Source: Collybia mongolica (taxonomy: Eukaryota; Basidiomycota; Agaricomycetes; Agaricales; Clitocybaceae). From it: a stretch of DNA of 64,000 nucleotides. The DNA is taken from contig JAAXNY010000019.1 in assembly GCA_013420905.1 (NCBI GenBank), positions 310,001 to 374,000 on the forward strand, read 5' to 3'. How positions within the stretch are numbered: the stretch's first letter is position 1; each line of letters begins with the position of its first letter. Shown in pieces: positions 44,041 through 57,310 of this stretch. Position numbers and translations under genes: made by a program. The notes under the pieces were generated by a model. That model had not been told where the DNA came from and made no database searches. It saw nothing but the letters and a program-made list of their open reading frames with translations.

Positions 44041-46494
44041 ACTTGTCGCCTTGACTATATTCACACTTTGGCCCTCCCAATTTAATGGAGGCTGTTATAC
44101 GCGTCCTTCGGACAATAACCACCTCCTTTATGCGTTTTCCGTATTTAGCGGCGACGAAAAATCACGACTATGAATGGACAACTACTAGTATTCTCAAGGG
44201 GAGCTTCCTCTCCCAGATGCTTTAAAGCAATATATGTTGTTCGCTTCGGATTAAGTAAAGGTTCTTTCAGGCAGTCTTATTTCCGAAATGGTCCAGGGCA
44301 TATCTCGTTCTGTGCGAACTGCCCCTTCGTTTCTGTTGATTTCGTCTTTTTCCATCTTATATCATTTATCAGTATGGGATAGGAGGCAACGAAAATTCGC
44401 AGGCAAAAAGCACCATAAATTAACCCTCGCTTTGCATTCCCTCCTTGACCATTTCCCACGGCTTGTCCCTTCTGGAAACCCAACTTCCAGAACTCGAACC
44501 GTGCTTTCACATAATGCCCCCCTAATCGTGGGCTTCAACATGGGGCGTGTATGTACACGCTCATATATACCATGGCCGACCACAGCGCCAAGGGAACCGC
44601 GGCGGCGAAGGCAGTTCATAATGCTAAAGCACCAAGAAGAAATAGCCGTCTTGAGAGATCACATACAAATATTATCCGATGAAGAGCGAACCTGCAAGAA
44701 AAATTAGGGGGTGAGTTACTTGACTAGTTCGAGGTTGGGACGATGTTATGCCACATTACCTGTAAAACCTTTCAGTGTATGCATTAAAAAGCATTGAGGG
44801 AACGGATATGTCAGACGTTAGGCAAGAAGTAAAATATTGAATCTCCATTTATTGAGCATTCACTGTCCCTAAAACCTAATATGGAGGGTTGCGGAAAATT
44901 ATCAAGGGTGACCGATGACTCTGTTCAAAAGCGGGAGCTCAGTTATCGTAATTACAAGGCGCATATGTACTTACTACCTGATAACAAACGGGTTATGCAA
45001 TTATGCGATTGCCGCAGACTCCGGACTTCACGGGACTGCTTTGCTAGAAAATCTAGAAAGCGGAGAGGTTGAGTGTGGGTATTTGGGCTTGACACCACGC
45101 CATAAGGTAATTGATTCAGTAGGTAGGGGCTGTGTCAATATGTTTACGATGTAGCGGCATCAACACCGAAACCTTCCCAGTAATATGGTATGCATTGAGA
45201 ACTAGGCGTCGGTAATAACGCCAAGCGGTATAAACAGACTGGAGAGATCCATATGATGTCTGTGGACCAACTAAGTCTCTACATCCCCTGCGGAGTCATG
45301 TAATCTATACTCCGTGAAAACCTGACGTAGTTGCGCGAGCATTTCTGACACGGATGTGGGTTAAAGTTTGAAAAACCTCAAGGCTTTGCAGGGTGATACT
45401 TATTCCATGATTCCCATCAAACTCTGCGGGGATATCTCCATAACGCCTTTAGAACAGGAGTCAATATTTGTATGACCATCCAAGCCGTGTGATTGGTATG
45501 GTAGCGTCGACTGACCGAGGAGGTCGAGATGGGTTAGGAGTAATGTGGAATTTAGGGGCCATAGGTGTATGCAGGTAGACGGTCCGACTTATACCGACTG
45601 AGATGGTCGTTCACCGTCAAGGTCCAACTTGTACAAACAGGTTCCCAGAACAGATCCGGCCTGGTAGATGGAGAATTCTCGGAGGGGATGCGGTCCGAGT
45701 TTCCGTCCTAAGTTTGGACGACGAGTTGAACCAAATACGAAGGGCCGTGATGCCGGGGCGTTGTTTATGCCTGTTAAGTTTAGGTTATTTTGAACTGCAT
45801 TGAAGTTTGGTTCAAACCACATCGGCGTGTGTGCAACCCAAGTCCAACCCAAACCGTTCAAATTCCTCGTATGCATTCATAGATCCATGCCTTCTCGCCA
45901 CCATTATGAAGCTACCTCGAAAGTATACTTCTTCGGATGTTCCCTCGAGTTCATTCCGTTACCATTTCTGGTCACACTGTCTCCTGAGGATTTGGAATGT
46001 GTCCGAATGGAACGACTTTGGGGGGTCCCGTTCTTCAAGTGACCGTGTAAAGCCCCTCCTCGGCAAAATGTATGTTTTACCTCACCTATGCACAGAATGG
46101 GTCCCGGGAATCTTCCTTTTTGTGTTTCCACTCGATCCAATCTCGCGCGAAAATTCAACCATAGCATACGAATTGCTTCTTCTATTTTCTCTTCCTATGC
46201 GAACGGCTTGCCCATTCCGCGGCCGTCTTTCCGTATGAATGCTCCATTTTACAAATCTTTGTCTCGGACCTGGAAAAAGCAACTCACGTGTTGCAACATA
46301 ACACCTTGGTCCGCACATAAATTTTCTTCCGACTGAACTTCGCATTTTACGAGACACCATTGCGGAAATATCATATGACGAGAGCAAGGCCCGGATGGGA
46401 TGCTTGTGTGACAAGCTCTCCATACATGCGTGCCACCAGAAACCCTTCAAATAGTCGCACTGTGCGTTCCCTTTCCCAGTTTTCGAAAGTGAAC
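44041..46494. other. Spacer between MFS copies 1 and 2
   Basis: 2.45 kb. Several ORFs of 70-140 codons on both strands, none recognisable and none conserved in the spacer after copy 2. No transposon ends were seen. Confidence 0.4.
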
Positions 46495-48658
46495 ATGGAT
46501 GAAGAAATCACCTCTCCAGTCTCCAGCGTAACTGCATCGAACGATAAGCTAGGGCCTCCACAACAAACGCCATCGAAGAGTAGCACTCTCAAGTCAGTAG
46601 TTCTCGTTCTAACATGTACATTTGCTATGATTGTCAAAGTATGCATTATATTCCCTCATGCTTAGGATTCATTCTGACCTGGATAATTGGTGTAGAATGC
46701 TAATAGTACAACCGTGTCCATCTCACTGTCAACGATCGGGAAAGAACTGGACATCCAAGAGGTACAACTACAATGGCTTGTTTCGGCATACCCTCTCAGT
46801 TCGGTCAGCTATATTATTACATCCTGTGTTTGTGAATGAATTGACAGAGGTGTCGTAGGGCTGCCTTCTGTTGTTCTTCGGACGTCTTGCGGATCTTTAT
46901 GGAAAGAAGAAGGCTTTTCTATTGGGATCGTTCATGTCAGCAGTATTTACACTGGCATGTGGATTTGCCAAAGGTAAGGAAGATCATGTCACCATCTGAA
47001 CGCCATATTTTATTCATGATCTGTCTACCCAGATGCTGTTACCCTTGATATCCTCCGAGGTTTTCAAGGGGTCGGCGCCGCCGCGTTTCTCCCAGCATCA
47101 GTACATATCTTCCTTTGTTACGTTAATTCACACTAATGGATGTCAAGGTCGGAATTCTCGCCGCCGCATTTCCGCCCTCCCGTGCTCGGTCCATAGCCTT
47201 TGCGATATTCGCGTCGGGTGCACCCCTTGGTGCCGCACTCGGAGTCGCACTTGGGGGCGCTCTCACTCAGAAGACTGAGTACGTTCCGAACATTGGCCAA
47301 CAACGTTCGACTAACACCTTGATAGACACACCTGGCGGGCCACATTCTGGATGCAATGCGGACTTACTGCGCTTTGCTTCATCGGTGGGGTAATTTCCAT
47401 CGATTCCGATGTGCGCTCGACAGAAGCAGACAGAAGAGTTGACTGGCTTGGTGCTGCGTTAATCACCGCTGGTCTCGTGTTAGTCGTATTCGTCCTGGGG
47501 CAGGGGGAAGTGGCACTCCAGCAATGGGGAACCCCTTGTAGGTCTCATCTCTTAATGCTTTCATAAAATTTACTCAACATCCTCTTACCTTGCAGATATC
47601 ATTGCTCTGCTCATCGTCGGAGTCTTCCTTATAATAGCTTTTTTTTTTTGGCAACGTCATCTTGAGAAAGTACAGAATACTCCTGGTGCCCCGTATTCAG
47701 CCTTGACGCCGCCACCATTGATGAAGACTTCAGTCTGGGGCCGCGCCAGGGGCCGGTTTGCGGTCACGCTCGTCATAGCGTTCTTAACATGGTGCTCATT
47801 CTTCGGGTGGAACCTATGGGTGCAGGTAGATCTTTCTATTTCTCTTTGTGGAATTCCGTGATAATCGCCCTCCTAGCTTTACTATCAGAACTTCATGGGA
47901 TATAGCCCTTTAGCGACTGTGCTTCGTCTTGTGCCCCTGTATATCGCGGGTACATTTTGTACAATGATCGTTGCCTTCTTCATCGGCCGCGTATCAGTTA
48001 TCTACCTTGTTGGCGAGTAAATGTGCAACTGTTCCTGGTGTGTTGAGTACTGACCTCCCTTTAGTCGTTGGTACTCTTGGAACTGCGGTTTCTGCTCTGC
48101 TGTTTGCAGTGGTCATTCCTTCAGCATCCTACTGGGCATTCGGCTTCCCCGCAATTGCGATCTCCGTTGTTGGCGTGGATATGATTTTCGCGTCCGGAAC
48201 GCTATTTCTCGCAAAAATATCTCTGCCACATGAACAGAGCGTAGCCGGGGCGCTTTTCCAAACAATGACCCAGGTATGACCACCTTTTACTCCATGAACC
48301 GCTTGCTGACATATTGCGTGGCATTTACAGCTCGGAACGGCGCTTGGACCCACAGTGTCGACTGTTGTTTTTAACCGCGTGACATCACGACAGCCCGGCA
48401 GGCGCCCAAATTTGGAGAGCTACCATGCGGCGCAGTGGACAGCATTTGCATTTGGAGTCCTAGGTATTGTACCATCCTTCTTTTCCCGGCTTTACGAGTC
48501 CCTGAGCCCGAGGTATCTGATTTACAGCGACAGTCCTTGCGTTCATGTTTTTTAGAGGTGTGGGGGTTGTAGGACAAGATAAAAACGTAAAGGAAGTGGA
48601 AAGCTCAAGCAGGGATCAAGAGGAATCCGCGACTGAGAGCAAAACAGAGACGGTATAG
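46495..48658 (+). CDS. MFS transporter, 14-TM DHA2-like (copy 2 of 3)
   Basis: Same family and layout as the neighbours. Eleven exons (46495-46638, 46696-46803, 46859-46973, 47033-47100, 47148-47278, 47326-47537, 47596-47825, 47877-48012, 48065-48273, 48331-48463, 48528-48658) give 538 residues in frame. Motif A is GRLADLYGKKK, and the helix-5 region is GFQGVGAAAFLPAS. Exons 2 to 10 have exactly the lengths of copies 1 and 3. Intron 8 appears to start with GC (GCGAGTAAAT) where copy 1 has GTGAGTAAAT, so it would be a GC-AG intron. If that intron is not spliced, the protein stops early. The tail is acidic (ESSSRDQEESATESKTETV). Substrate unknown. Confidence 0.87.
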
Positions 48659-51600
48659 ACACTGTCAAGAAAAAGAAAGGGAAATTGCCCCATACGTCAT
48701 TTTTACAGCCAAAAGATAGAGATCCCCTTGTGTAACATCCTTCCCATGTACTTTTATTCCGTTTCTGCCATGTCCAGGACCGAAGCGAAACTATCCGTTC
48801 CTCTGCTCGTTTCAGTATGAAAGGCAAAAACTTAGAACCACTTTTTGGGTACGATATGATCTGACATTCCGCAATATTTCCGATATCGATTTGAAGATTC
48901 TGTCACACGTTCACTGACAACTATAGCCGAAGTTTCTCGAGGTTGTCAACATCATCCGATGCAAGCATACGTAAACATATATTCTCACAAAGCACCAGCG
49001 AATAAACAGGTGGATGAGGAGCGTACCAAGTTTGTTCATGTTGGTGTTCCACTTAGAACAGCGGTCTCCGGCTACCTTAGAGCTTTTGTCACAGGCTCAT
49101 CCCCTGGCGTTGCCATTTCGCTAACTTCGCAAGCCTGCACATGATGCGACAGTCAGCAAATTCACCAAAAACTCACTAAGAGCCATGGTAACTTACCAAT
49201 CGCGAAGAATCACCCGTGTCCAGAAGTAATACCTTCCCACCAGTCGACACACGATCGCCAAGGTAAGAAGAATTGGAAAATATGTATACTCGAAGATGTT
49301 GCACACATCAATGTGTGATCAGAAAGTTTCGATACGGGTAAATATCAGGAATTGCCCATTCACAGGTGTTTTGCGGATGAGGAAGGGTACGCTGGGCTAG
49401 GACTCTGAGCAAGTAAACCGGCTGGTGTATAGTTAGGTTTTGAGGCTGCTGTGTGTTGAAACTAGAGGTCTTTTCACATTGGCGTGAGGTAGAAGTCCTC
49501 AAATTGGAGAAGCTGAACCAAGTAACCGACACAGGTTGTAAGGCGGAAATAGTCTACGATTGAATCATAAACTCACACGTAGGGGACCATCGAAGCCCGA
49601 GGTAGCTTCGGTGGTATTAACTCTTGTCATCATCGAGGGCGATGATAACACAAGGAGCTTGTTGGAGCGTGAAGCATGTGCATGCAAAACAAGCCGGAAG
49701 CGAATTCTAGAAAGTTGGATGCACGGCTATACAAACGGCGGTTGGAAAGAATCATAGGACCGTTGTAAAAAACCGCTTGCCCCCGAAACCTATGGGTGAT
49801 GGTGCCTGCGAAGAATTGAATAGAAAACCAATTTGGGTTGCGTTTCCTCCGGCCAAGTGCATGTGGAGCCTTTAAAGAAATGGTTGGAATTGTGGCGAAC
49901 CGGCTTTGTTGAATACACCGACGTGTGTGGTGCTGTGGACCACAAAAAGCCTCCATATATATGGCGTTCTTAGCCGTGATCGTAGGGTCATTATACGGCA
50001 GAGGAAATACCGAACAGCCTTACTCCACCTCGTGCTCACAACAATAATACCACCTACCCTGGATTGATAGTAGGATTGAGGGAACGGGGGCACAGAAGCG
50101 GCAGAAAAGTGTACAACCTATTGACAATGCATACCAAAGTTTCCCAGCTGCCGGCCGACGGCAATTGTTAAAGAGGATGTTCACCAACCCCGACGCTCCA
50201 GGACTCGGAAGCGTTACTTAGCAGGCGACACCTAGACCACCCCGACCGCTCTTCTGTAACCTGAAGTTTCGCAGGCCTTATGCGGCCGGGACAAGGCAGA
50301 AAAAAAAATGATCGATGGTTCCCGGTATCATTCCGTGTCGGTTAATTCATGTGTTTGTAAGTTTTTGCGCCTTTGATTACAGACCCAAATTCAGCCCCAC
50401 GTGCACTCGAGATATGCTAACTCCGGGAAGCCATTCCATTTCGTGGGTGTCGAGCATGGAGGAGCGCATGGCGCATGGGGATTTTCTGGCGTGCGTTCAG
50501 GGAATGGTTCGCCCCAGCTCGTTCCGCGTACGAGGTAGAATATGTGGCTTCATTCTCCGGCATGCACGGATGTTTGATACAGTGCTTGACCACCGAATGT
50601 GGAAAGGGAGCAGGATCTATAACGGGGACCAATTGAACGGAGGCATTTCCTGGTTGGGGTGAGACGGTATTTCCTCTCGAGGAAGGGTTTCCAATATTGT
50701 GGCGATGGCGATGACTTCATTTGCTTCATTTCATTTCCAACCTTGTAAGAGCCGGCGGTGTACGGCCTCGCTTAATGGTGGTAGTATGACCTGTTTACGG
50801 GAAAGCTGTCGTGTGTCGGGACTGCACCATGATCGTCGCTCTCAGCCTTATGTGGACGTGCCGATTCCAAAAGCCGTGGGTAAGTGGGGTCGACGCTTTG
50901 CAGTGATTACAGTGTTCCCAATCGACGTACTATTGGTCGTCGCCTCGTTGTAAATAGGTCAAAGTAGTTCGTGTCTTGGGTTATATGACGCGAGATGAAT
51001 GTTACAAGCATCATCTTTTGAAGAAAATGCAGAGTTGGGGGTTACGTTTGGTAAGCGAACTTAGCACTTGGACGGCGGTAGGATATACAAGGTCGAGTTG
51101 TGGCATTCGAGCGAAATAGTTGGTAAGAAGGGGAGAGAAAACGCGTAGATCTGTTCATATGTGATGCTGTGGCAAGTCAGTCCGGATCCATTGGAGAGAA
51201 ATGAGTCAAGTTTCATACCTGTGATGCCTCCACTTTCCGCACAGCTGGATCGTGAGAGCTCTCATCCGAAGTAAATAACATGTAAAACACTGCAGGGTCT
51301 TTGTGCGAAGAAAAGAAAGTTGAAGATCACATTCCAGACCCAAATTTGATTCAGGGTCTTCGGCGGTGATCGATGGGTCTGCAATTCACATGTATCAGAG
51401 TGTCAGGGCACAAGTAAATCGACATACCTGGTATTTCTCAAGTTTCACAGATTCATTTATCCTCATCGCTCATTCTTCTAGACGACATGAATGTGAGCCT
51501 TGTCAAAGGCTGGTGAAAAGATGGTTTAACCTTCAGGAGCCGAGGTGGAAAAATGGATACTACCCTTGGTACGTTTCTCGCGCAGTAATGCCTCCGCCGG

Positions 51601-52157
51601 TAAGCCATTTTTTGCGACTCTCGGCTCCTCCATTTCCTTCGCAAGCGGTATAGAAGGTTGATTGAGAAGCTTTCTCCCTCTCTGAACCTATTAAAAATTA
51701 GTCATATTTTCAGCGAGGAAAAACGTTGGTTGGTGAACAGAGTACATATTGTGATTGTGAGAATCATCAAGAGTCGGCAAGTGTTGAACCGAGGGGCTGC
51801 ACGTGCATGGTCACGTGAAAAATGTACTCCTTATCGTGCTAAAACTGATGCAAAATCCAAACCTTCACAACCATGCTAATCCCCTTTTTCATTGGTGTAC
51901 AGACCAAGCGACCTGACGAACGAAAAGACAGACAACGTGCAGACAAAGATTCATAACTTCCCCGGATTTCTACTTAATCTAATCATATCTAATCTTCGCA
52001 TCACTGACAGAACCTAGCCGAAATTGCCGGTACCTTTTCATAAATTTTTTATGCGACGCTAACGGCAAAGGTCGCTGCCAAGCTCCGGTGGAACTTCTCT
52101 TCAACACAGGTGATCCCACACTCATTTATGGCCAGCTAACATCGTGCCTTCTTCCTT
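48659..52157. other. Spacer between MFS copies 2 and 3
   Basis: 3.5 kb with only short ORFs. No recognisable gene, RNA or transposon. A TCTAATC-repeat motif lies at about 51970-51998, some 160-190 bp before the next start codon. Confidence 0.4.
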
Positions 52158-54425
52158 ATGAACACCAACGACGCACTCACGAATATGAACGACGAGCCCC
52201 TGTCCCCAGTGGGTAGCACAACGATCTCTGAAGAAGGCATGACGATGGCGACAACAGTCCCAGTTAGGAGAAGCACGATCAAGTCGGTTATTCTCGTATT
52301 ATCGTGTAGTTTTGCGTTTCTCATCAACGTGAGTGACATTTTGAATACATACCATGTTTGACGTACCTATAATTCACACAGACCGCAAATAATACGACCG
52401 TATCCATATCGCTCTCGACTATTGGCCGAGAACTCAATATCCAAGAAGTACAACTACAGTGGCTCATCTCAGCGTACCCTCTCAGCGCTGTGAGTTTTCT
52501 CGTATGCTCTACCTAGATACAAGAATTAACGATGCGTAGGGTTGCCTGCTCTTAATCTTCGGTCGCCTCGCAGACCTACACGGAAAAAAGAAGACATTCC
52601 TGCTGGGTGCTTTCACGCTAACCGGATTCACGTTAGGATGCGGTTTTGCCAACGGTGAGGTTCCTTTTTCTTAGACCAGTCCATCAGTTTAAGCAAGACA
52701 GATCCTGTCACTCTCGACATAATCCGCGGATTCCAGGGCATCGGTGCTAGCGCCATGCTCCCATCATCAGTGGGTATCTCCACCACCACCCTCACCCGTT
52801 CCCCACCAACAGATGTATTCCGCAGCTTGGCATCCTCGCAGAAGCCTTCCCGCCGTCTCGCGCCCGGTCCATTGCTTTCTCCGTCTTCGCGGCCGGAGCA
52901 CCCGTTGGTGCCGCGTTCGGGATTGCAGTCGGGGGTGTGCTCACCCAGATGACCAGGTAAGTGGCGCCCGCTATTCTTGGCACGGTTCAGAATCTGATGG
53001 GGTCGTTAGGTACACATGGCGTGCGACGTTCTTCATGCAGGCAGGACTGACGGGGCTCTGCCTGATCGGCGGGATGGTGTCGATCGACGCGGACAAGCGT
53101 TCTTCGGAAGTAGACCGGAGGACAGACTGGTTGGGTGCAGCGCTGGTGACGGCGGGGCTGGTGTTAATTGTGTTTGTTCTGGGGCAAGGGGAGGTGGCGC
53201 CACAGCAGTGGGCGACTCCATGTACGTTGCCATTTCTTCTCAATCATTGCAGCGTGTATTTACCCACGAGGAAATTGCGGAAGACATCATCGCCCTGCTC
53301 ATCGTTGGCGTCTTCCTGGTCGTCGTATTCGTCTTCTGGCAACGCTACCTCGAGAAAGAACAAAACACCCCCGGCGCTCCGTACTCGCTCTGGACGCCAC
53401 CACCTCTGATGAAGACCTCGGTCTGGGGGCGGGCGAGGGGTCGATTCGCGGTGATGCTCATCGTCACGTTCCTCACATGGTGCTCGTTCTTTGCATGGAA
53501 TCTCTGGGTGCAGGTAATAGCCCGCCCTTGCCTCACGTCTATCACTTGTATGTATTCTCACCTCACTCTCCTCCATAGCTGTACTACCAAAACTTGCTCG
53601 GCTACTCTGCACTCGCAACCGTCCTCCGGCTACTCCCGCTTTACATCTGCGGCACCTTCTGCACCGCCGTCGTCGCTCTCCTTGTTGGACGTGTCTCCGC
53701 CATCTACCTCGTCCGTACGTGCCCTCTTCTCTCCCTCTCGTCTGCATCTGTACCCGTATTCTGACCACCTTGTCCTTTAGTTGCAGGCACCCTTGGCTCC
53801 GCAGTCGGTGCGTTGCTCCTTGCGGTGATCAGGCCTGAAACGACCTACTGGGCGTACGCATTCCCGTCTATCACGATTGCTGTCATCGGTGTAGACCTCA
53901 TCTTCGCCGCGGGCTCTCTTTTCATTGCCAAGGTCTCGCTCCCACACGAGCAGAGCGTCGCGGGTGCGCTGTTCCAGACTATGACTCAGGTAAGTGCATC
54001 TTTCTTATTGACCTTCGTGTTCTGTTATTGACGTGTTCTGCCATTCGTGGGGTCGTGCGCACAGCTGGGAACGGCAGTGGGCGTTGCAGTATCGACGGTG
54101 GTGTTTAACCGCGTGTCGTTGCGTCAGCCACAACAGGTCCCGACGCTAGAGAGTTACCATGCGGCGCAGTGGACTGCGTTTGCGTTCGGAGTGCTAGGTA
54201 TGAGCTTTCCTTTCTACCACTTTGACGATGCTGAACTTTGACAATTTGACTGACGAACTTTTGGATGCAGCTACGATTCTGGCACTTGTGTTCTTCCGCG
54301 GGGTGGGTATTGTGGGACAGGAGCAGAAGGTGATTGAGGAGGACAGAGATAGGAGTGGGCTGAGTGGGGGTAGTGGGGAGCTTGATGGGAGTGTGGTTCG
54401 GGAAAGTAAGGCGGAGACGGTTTAG
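52158..54425 (+). CDS. MFS transporter, 14-TM DHA2-like (copy 3 of 3)
   Basis: Eleven exons (52158-52328, 52382-52489, 52540-52654, 52702-52769, 52826-52956, 53010-53221, 53284-53513, 53579-53714, 53781-53989, 54065-54197, 54271-54425) give 555 residues in frame. Motif A is GRLADLHGKKK at about residues 101-111. GFQGIGASAMLPSS marks helix 5. SLPHEQSVAGALFQTMTQ is identical to copy 2. The coding sequence is more GC-rich than in copies 1 and 2. The N-terminal tail is longer (57 residues before the first intron). The C-tail is Gly/Ser/acidic. Related to Atr1-like fungal drug and boron exporters by family; substrate not predictable. Confidence 0.9.
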
Positions 54426-57310
54426 ATGCCGGACCTAGACCTTGATAAGATAGATGTTAGAGTGAGTATTTCTCTTTGGCGTTGTTTTCTTCTGCTCTTT
54501 TTTTGTTTTCTGGATTTTGATTTTGAGCTGGAGCTGACAATCGAGTTTATAGATAATTATATCATTTGTACTTATATGCAAGCATGGTAATGGTATTCAT
54601 GTTGAACTTTTAATCTTGATTTTTCTTTTGTTCAGTGACGGCCAGGCCTGGACGCGTGACGCGATGATAGGTTCGATCTTTTGCGCAGCTTTCGAGGCCG
54701 GTGTAGGATCGGACCATATTGCTGCCACGTCTCAATCATGCTTCACGTCGAGTTGGCCACGCCCGAGTGCAAAGATGAGATAAGATAAGCTCCGGGACCT
54801 CGGGTTAAGAACGAAAGATTTGTGCCGCGTGTCGAACGTTCGCTGAGAGCTGCCAGCTTTTTTGGGAAGGTAGAGTGCGAGTCCAGAATGTGATAGCGAA
54901 TTCACGTCAACTAACGTCCTCACGCTCAGCGTGGCCTCCCCTCTGTGTTCCAATAAAATAGCCGAAGAAAAACCCTCGCTGATCATGATTGTTCAAGATA
55001 GGAAAGATGAAAGGATGGGTTTCTACGCTCTTACTGGTGGGTGGGCTCCGCCCTAACTTTACTCGTTATATTGATGATGCCCTAACTTTAACTCTAAGTT
55101 TCATCGAACATGCCAAGATGTGCGATGTGAAGAATGGGTGCCTCGAGAAGTCTGTATAGCAGGCAGGTGCGTTGTCGACCTTTCCATTAAGCTTTGCCTC
55201 GTGAAAGGGATTCTTGGGGATGGTGCAGTGTGAATTGGCGCCGGCGTGTTCGGGAGCGTCATTGAAGATCGAGGCGGATCAGCGGACATATCACAGGATC
55301 TTGTGTCATTGATCTGGCCACGGGCCAGTTCTTTGCTTCTCCGTGAACACGACTCTAAAGCTAGTTCTACTCTACCCCCAGAACGTGCACATTCACTGTA
55401 CGAACGCAACTAAACTGTGGGCTCTCCTGCGTACGATCTGTATTGGACAGGTGGGACTCCGAGATCATCTTCTCGAGCCTCATCAACATCACGTTTTAAT
55501 CTGCTGCCCATGGGCGCCAAATGTGAATGTAACAATATTTCCCAATCGATCATCGATAAGCATGAGATGGAAGGTACGAGTGTGAATATACTTCCGCTCC
55601 CCCAGTTTTGATATAACTTTAGTCCTCTCACCCCACCTTGGCAGGTCGTCATAAACGCGGTCATAGTTTTCTAAATGTAGTGAATACTCATCGTTCCCTA
55701 AACTGCATTACTTGAGAAATAAATCGTGTGTATCTTCCTTACTGCTGCTGTTTACAGAACCTAATCTCAGTCAGCGGTGAAATTGTCAGTTTCATCCGCC
55801 GTGAGGCAGACCAAATACCTGGCCTTGTATCGTCCCCCGATCTCCGAAGCTACTCCAGAGTTTGTTGGCTTATTTCCAATGCAACAGGCCCAATTTATCG
55901 CTCAAAATGGAACACTCCCCCCATCACATGGCCACCCAATCACGTTTAGGACTTCGCATGTGAAGGTAGTTTTGTATCAATGGCATATCGCGGTCCTTCT
56001 ATTCATAACTGTAAAGTTTTTTAAGGTTTCTTCACGCGCCTCATTGGTTCCTCCGCCGCACGGCCAGACGAAGACACATACCCCAGATACGATCCGAAGA
56101 ATGATTGAGACCACTCATAGAACACCTTACCCAGAAAGTCACCCTGCTGTGCTCCTATGCTCGAGCAAAAGGTTTACCGTCCAGACTGCGAATGTCAGAT
56201 AAAGAAGTCTCACATTTTTCAATGCGCTCGTCCAAGAATTTGAGCCTATGCTTGATACTATTCAGGTGGGAAATCCGTGTGTTTTTGCCACCACTGGCTG
56301 AGCATTTTAAAGCCGGATCACAGGCTTGATCCGCGATATAAGGCTTGATAACGTCGACATTTTGTGAGGTTACGCCAACTGCGCATTAGACTCCGTACGA
56401 GACTATAACGCCGACACTTGGGACGCTGTTCTATTTAGCCAAGAAAATAAACGCGGTCTGACTGGCGGGGAACTGCCGTTGCCAGTCTAGTACCCTAGTA
56501 TTTCTCGAGCTTTGCAGGGGAGGGTTTGATTAAATCTCCTTATCGACAACTAGGGTTGGAATTTTTGCTGGTACGCCGCCCCCGCGTTCCCTGTGACGCT
56601 CTGTTCCCCCCTGAACCATGCCTTGATTCTAGCTGCAAACCGCTGAATGGTTCTCAGAACCGGGCGCATAATCTTACCTCGATTGTGCTATTCGAGGGGT
56701 CTCCGTGCGTACTGTGTTTTTTCTTTGCAATGGAGATGCGTCGACCTAGATACAACCAGGTTTCTTTCACTGGGAAACGAACAACTTCACATATAGAACC
56801 CGAGGACGAAACACAAACCTGACGCCTTAATGGGGCCCGATGAGTTATCACGTATTCGCCTTGACTCAGTATTTCTCCTTGGCGCCTCAACCTACATGTC
56901 CATGACGCAGATTTGGAATACGATCGCTATTGGTGTATGATCGGATCGGACCGCCCAAGGCTTGGGAAGGAACATCTGTGACGCTTGATGAATTCATTAT
57001 ACTCAAAATCTCATCTCTAGATTCCTCGTACCTGTATCGATAACTTACGGCAACGCCAATCGATTACTCTAAAATACCACCCCCGTATCACATCCTCGTG
57101 AATTCTCTCCAGACAGCAACACGCTATCTGATGTGAGGACAAGTTGAGTAAAGTAAACCTTTCCCCGCAGATGATGCACACTGATAAGTGCTTGATACTG
57201 CGTATTTGCGACAATGTGCCACACGCCTGATGCACGCACTGATCCATATCGGCCACATCTTCACGTATAAACTCGCCCAGGATAGTAGCGAAGATCCAAT
57301 ACTGTCCATC
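54426..57310. other. 2.9-kb stretch without a recognised gene
   Basis: An ORF at 55777-56202 (+) and shorter ones are unassigned. A hypothetical spliced gene at 55.7-56.3 kb is possible but not supported by any family. Confidence 0.3.

Noticed and set aside
53244..53768. 174-codon reverse ORF
   Set aside because: Shadow of exons 7 and 8 of MFS copy 3.
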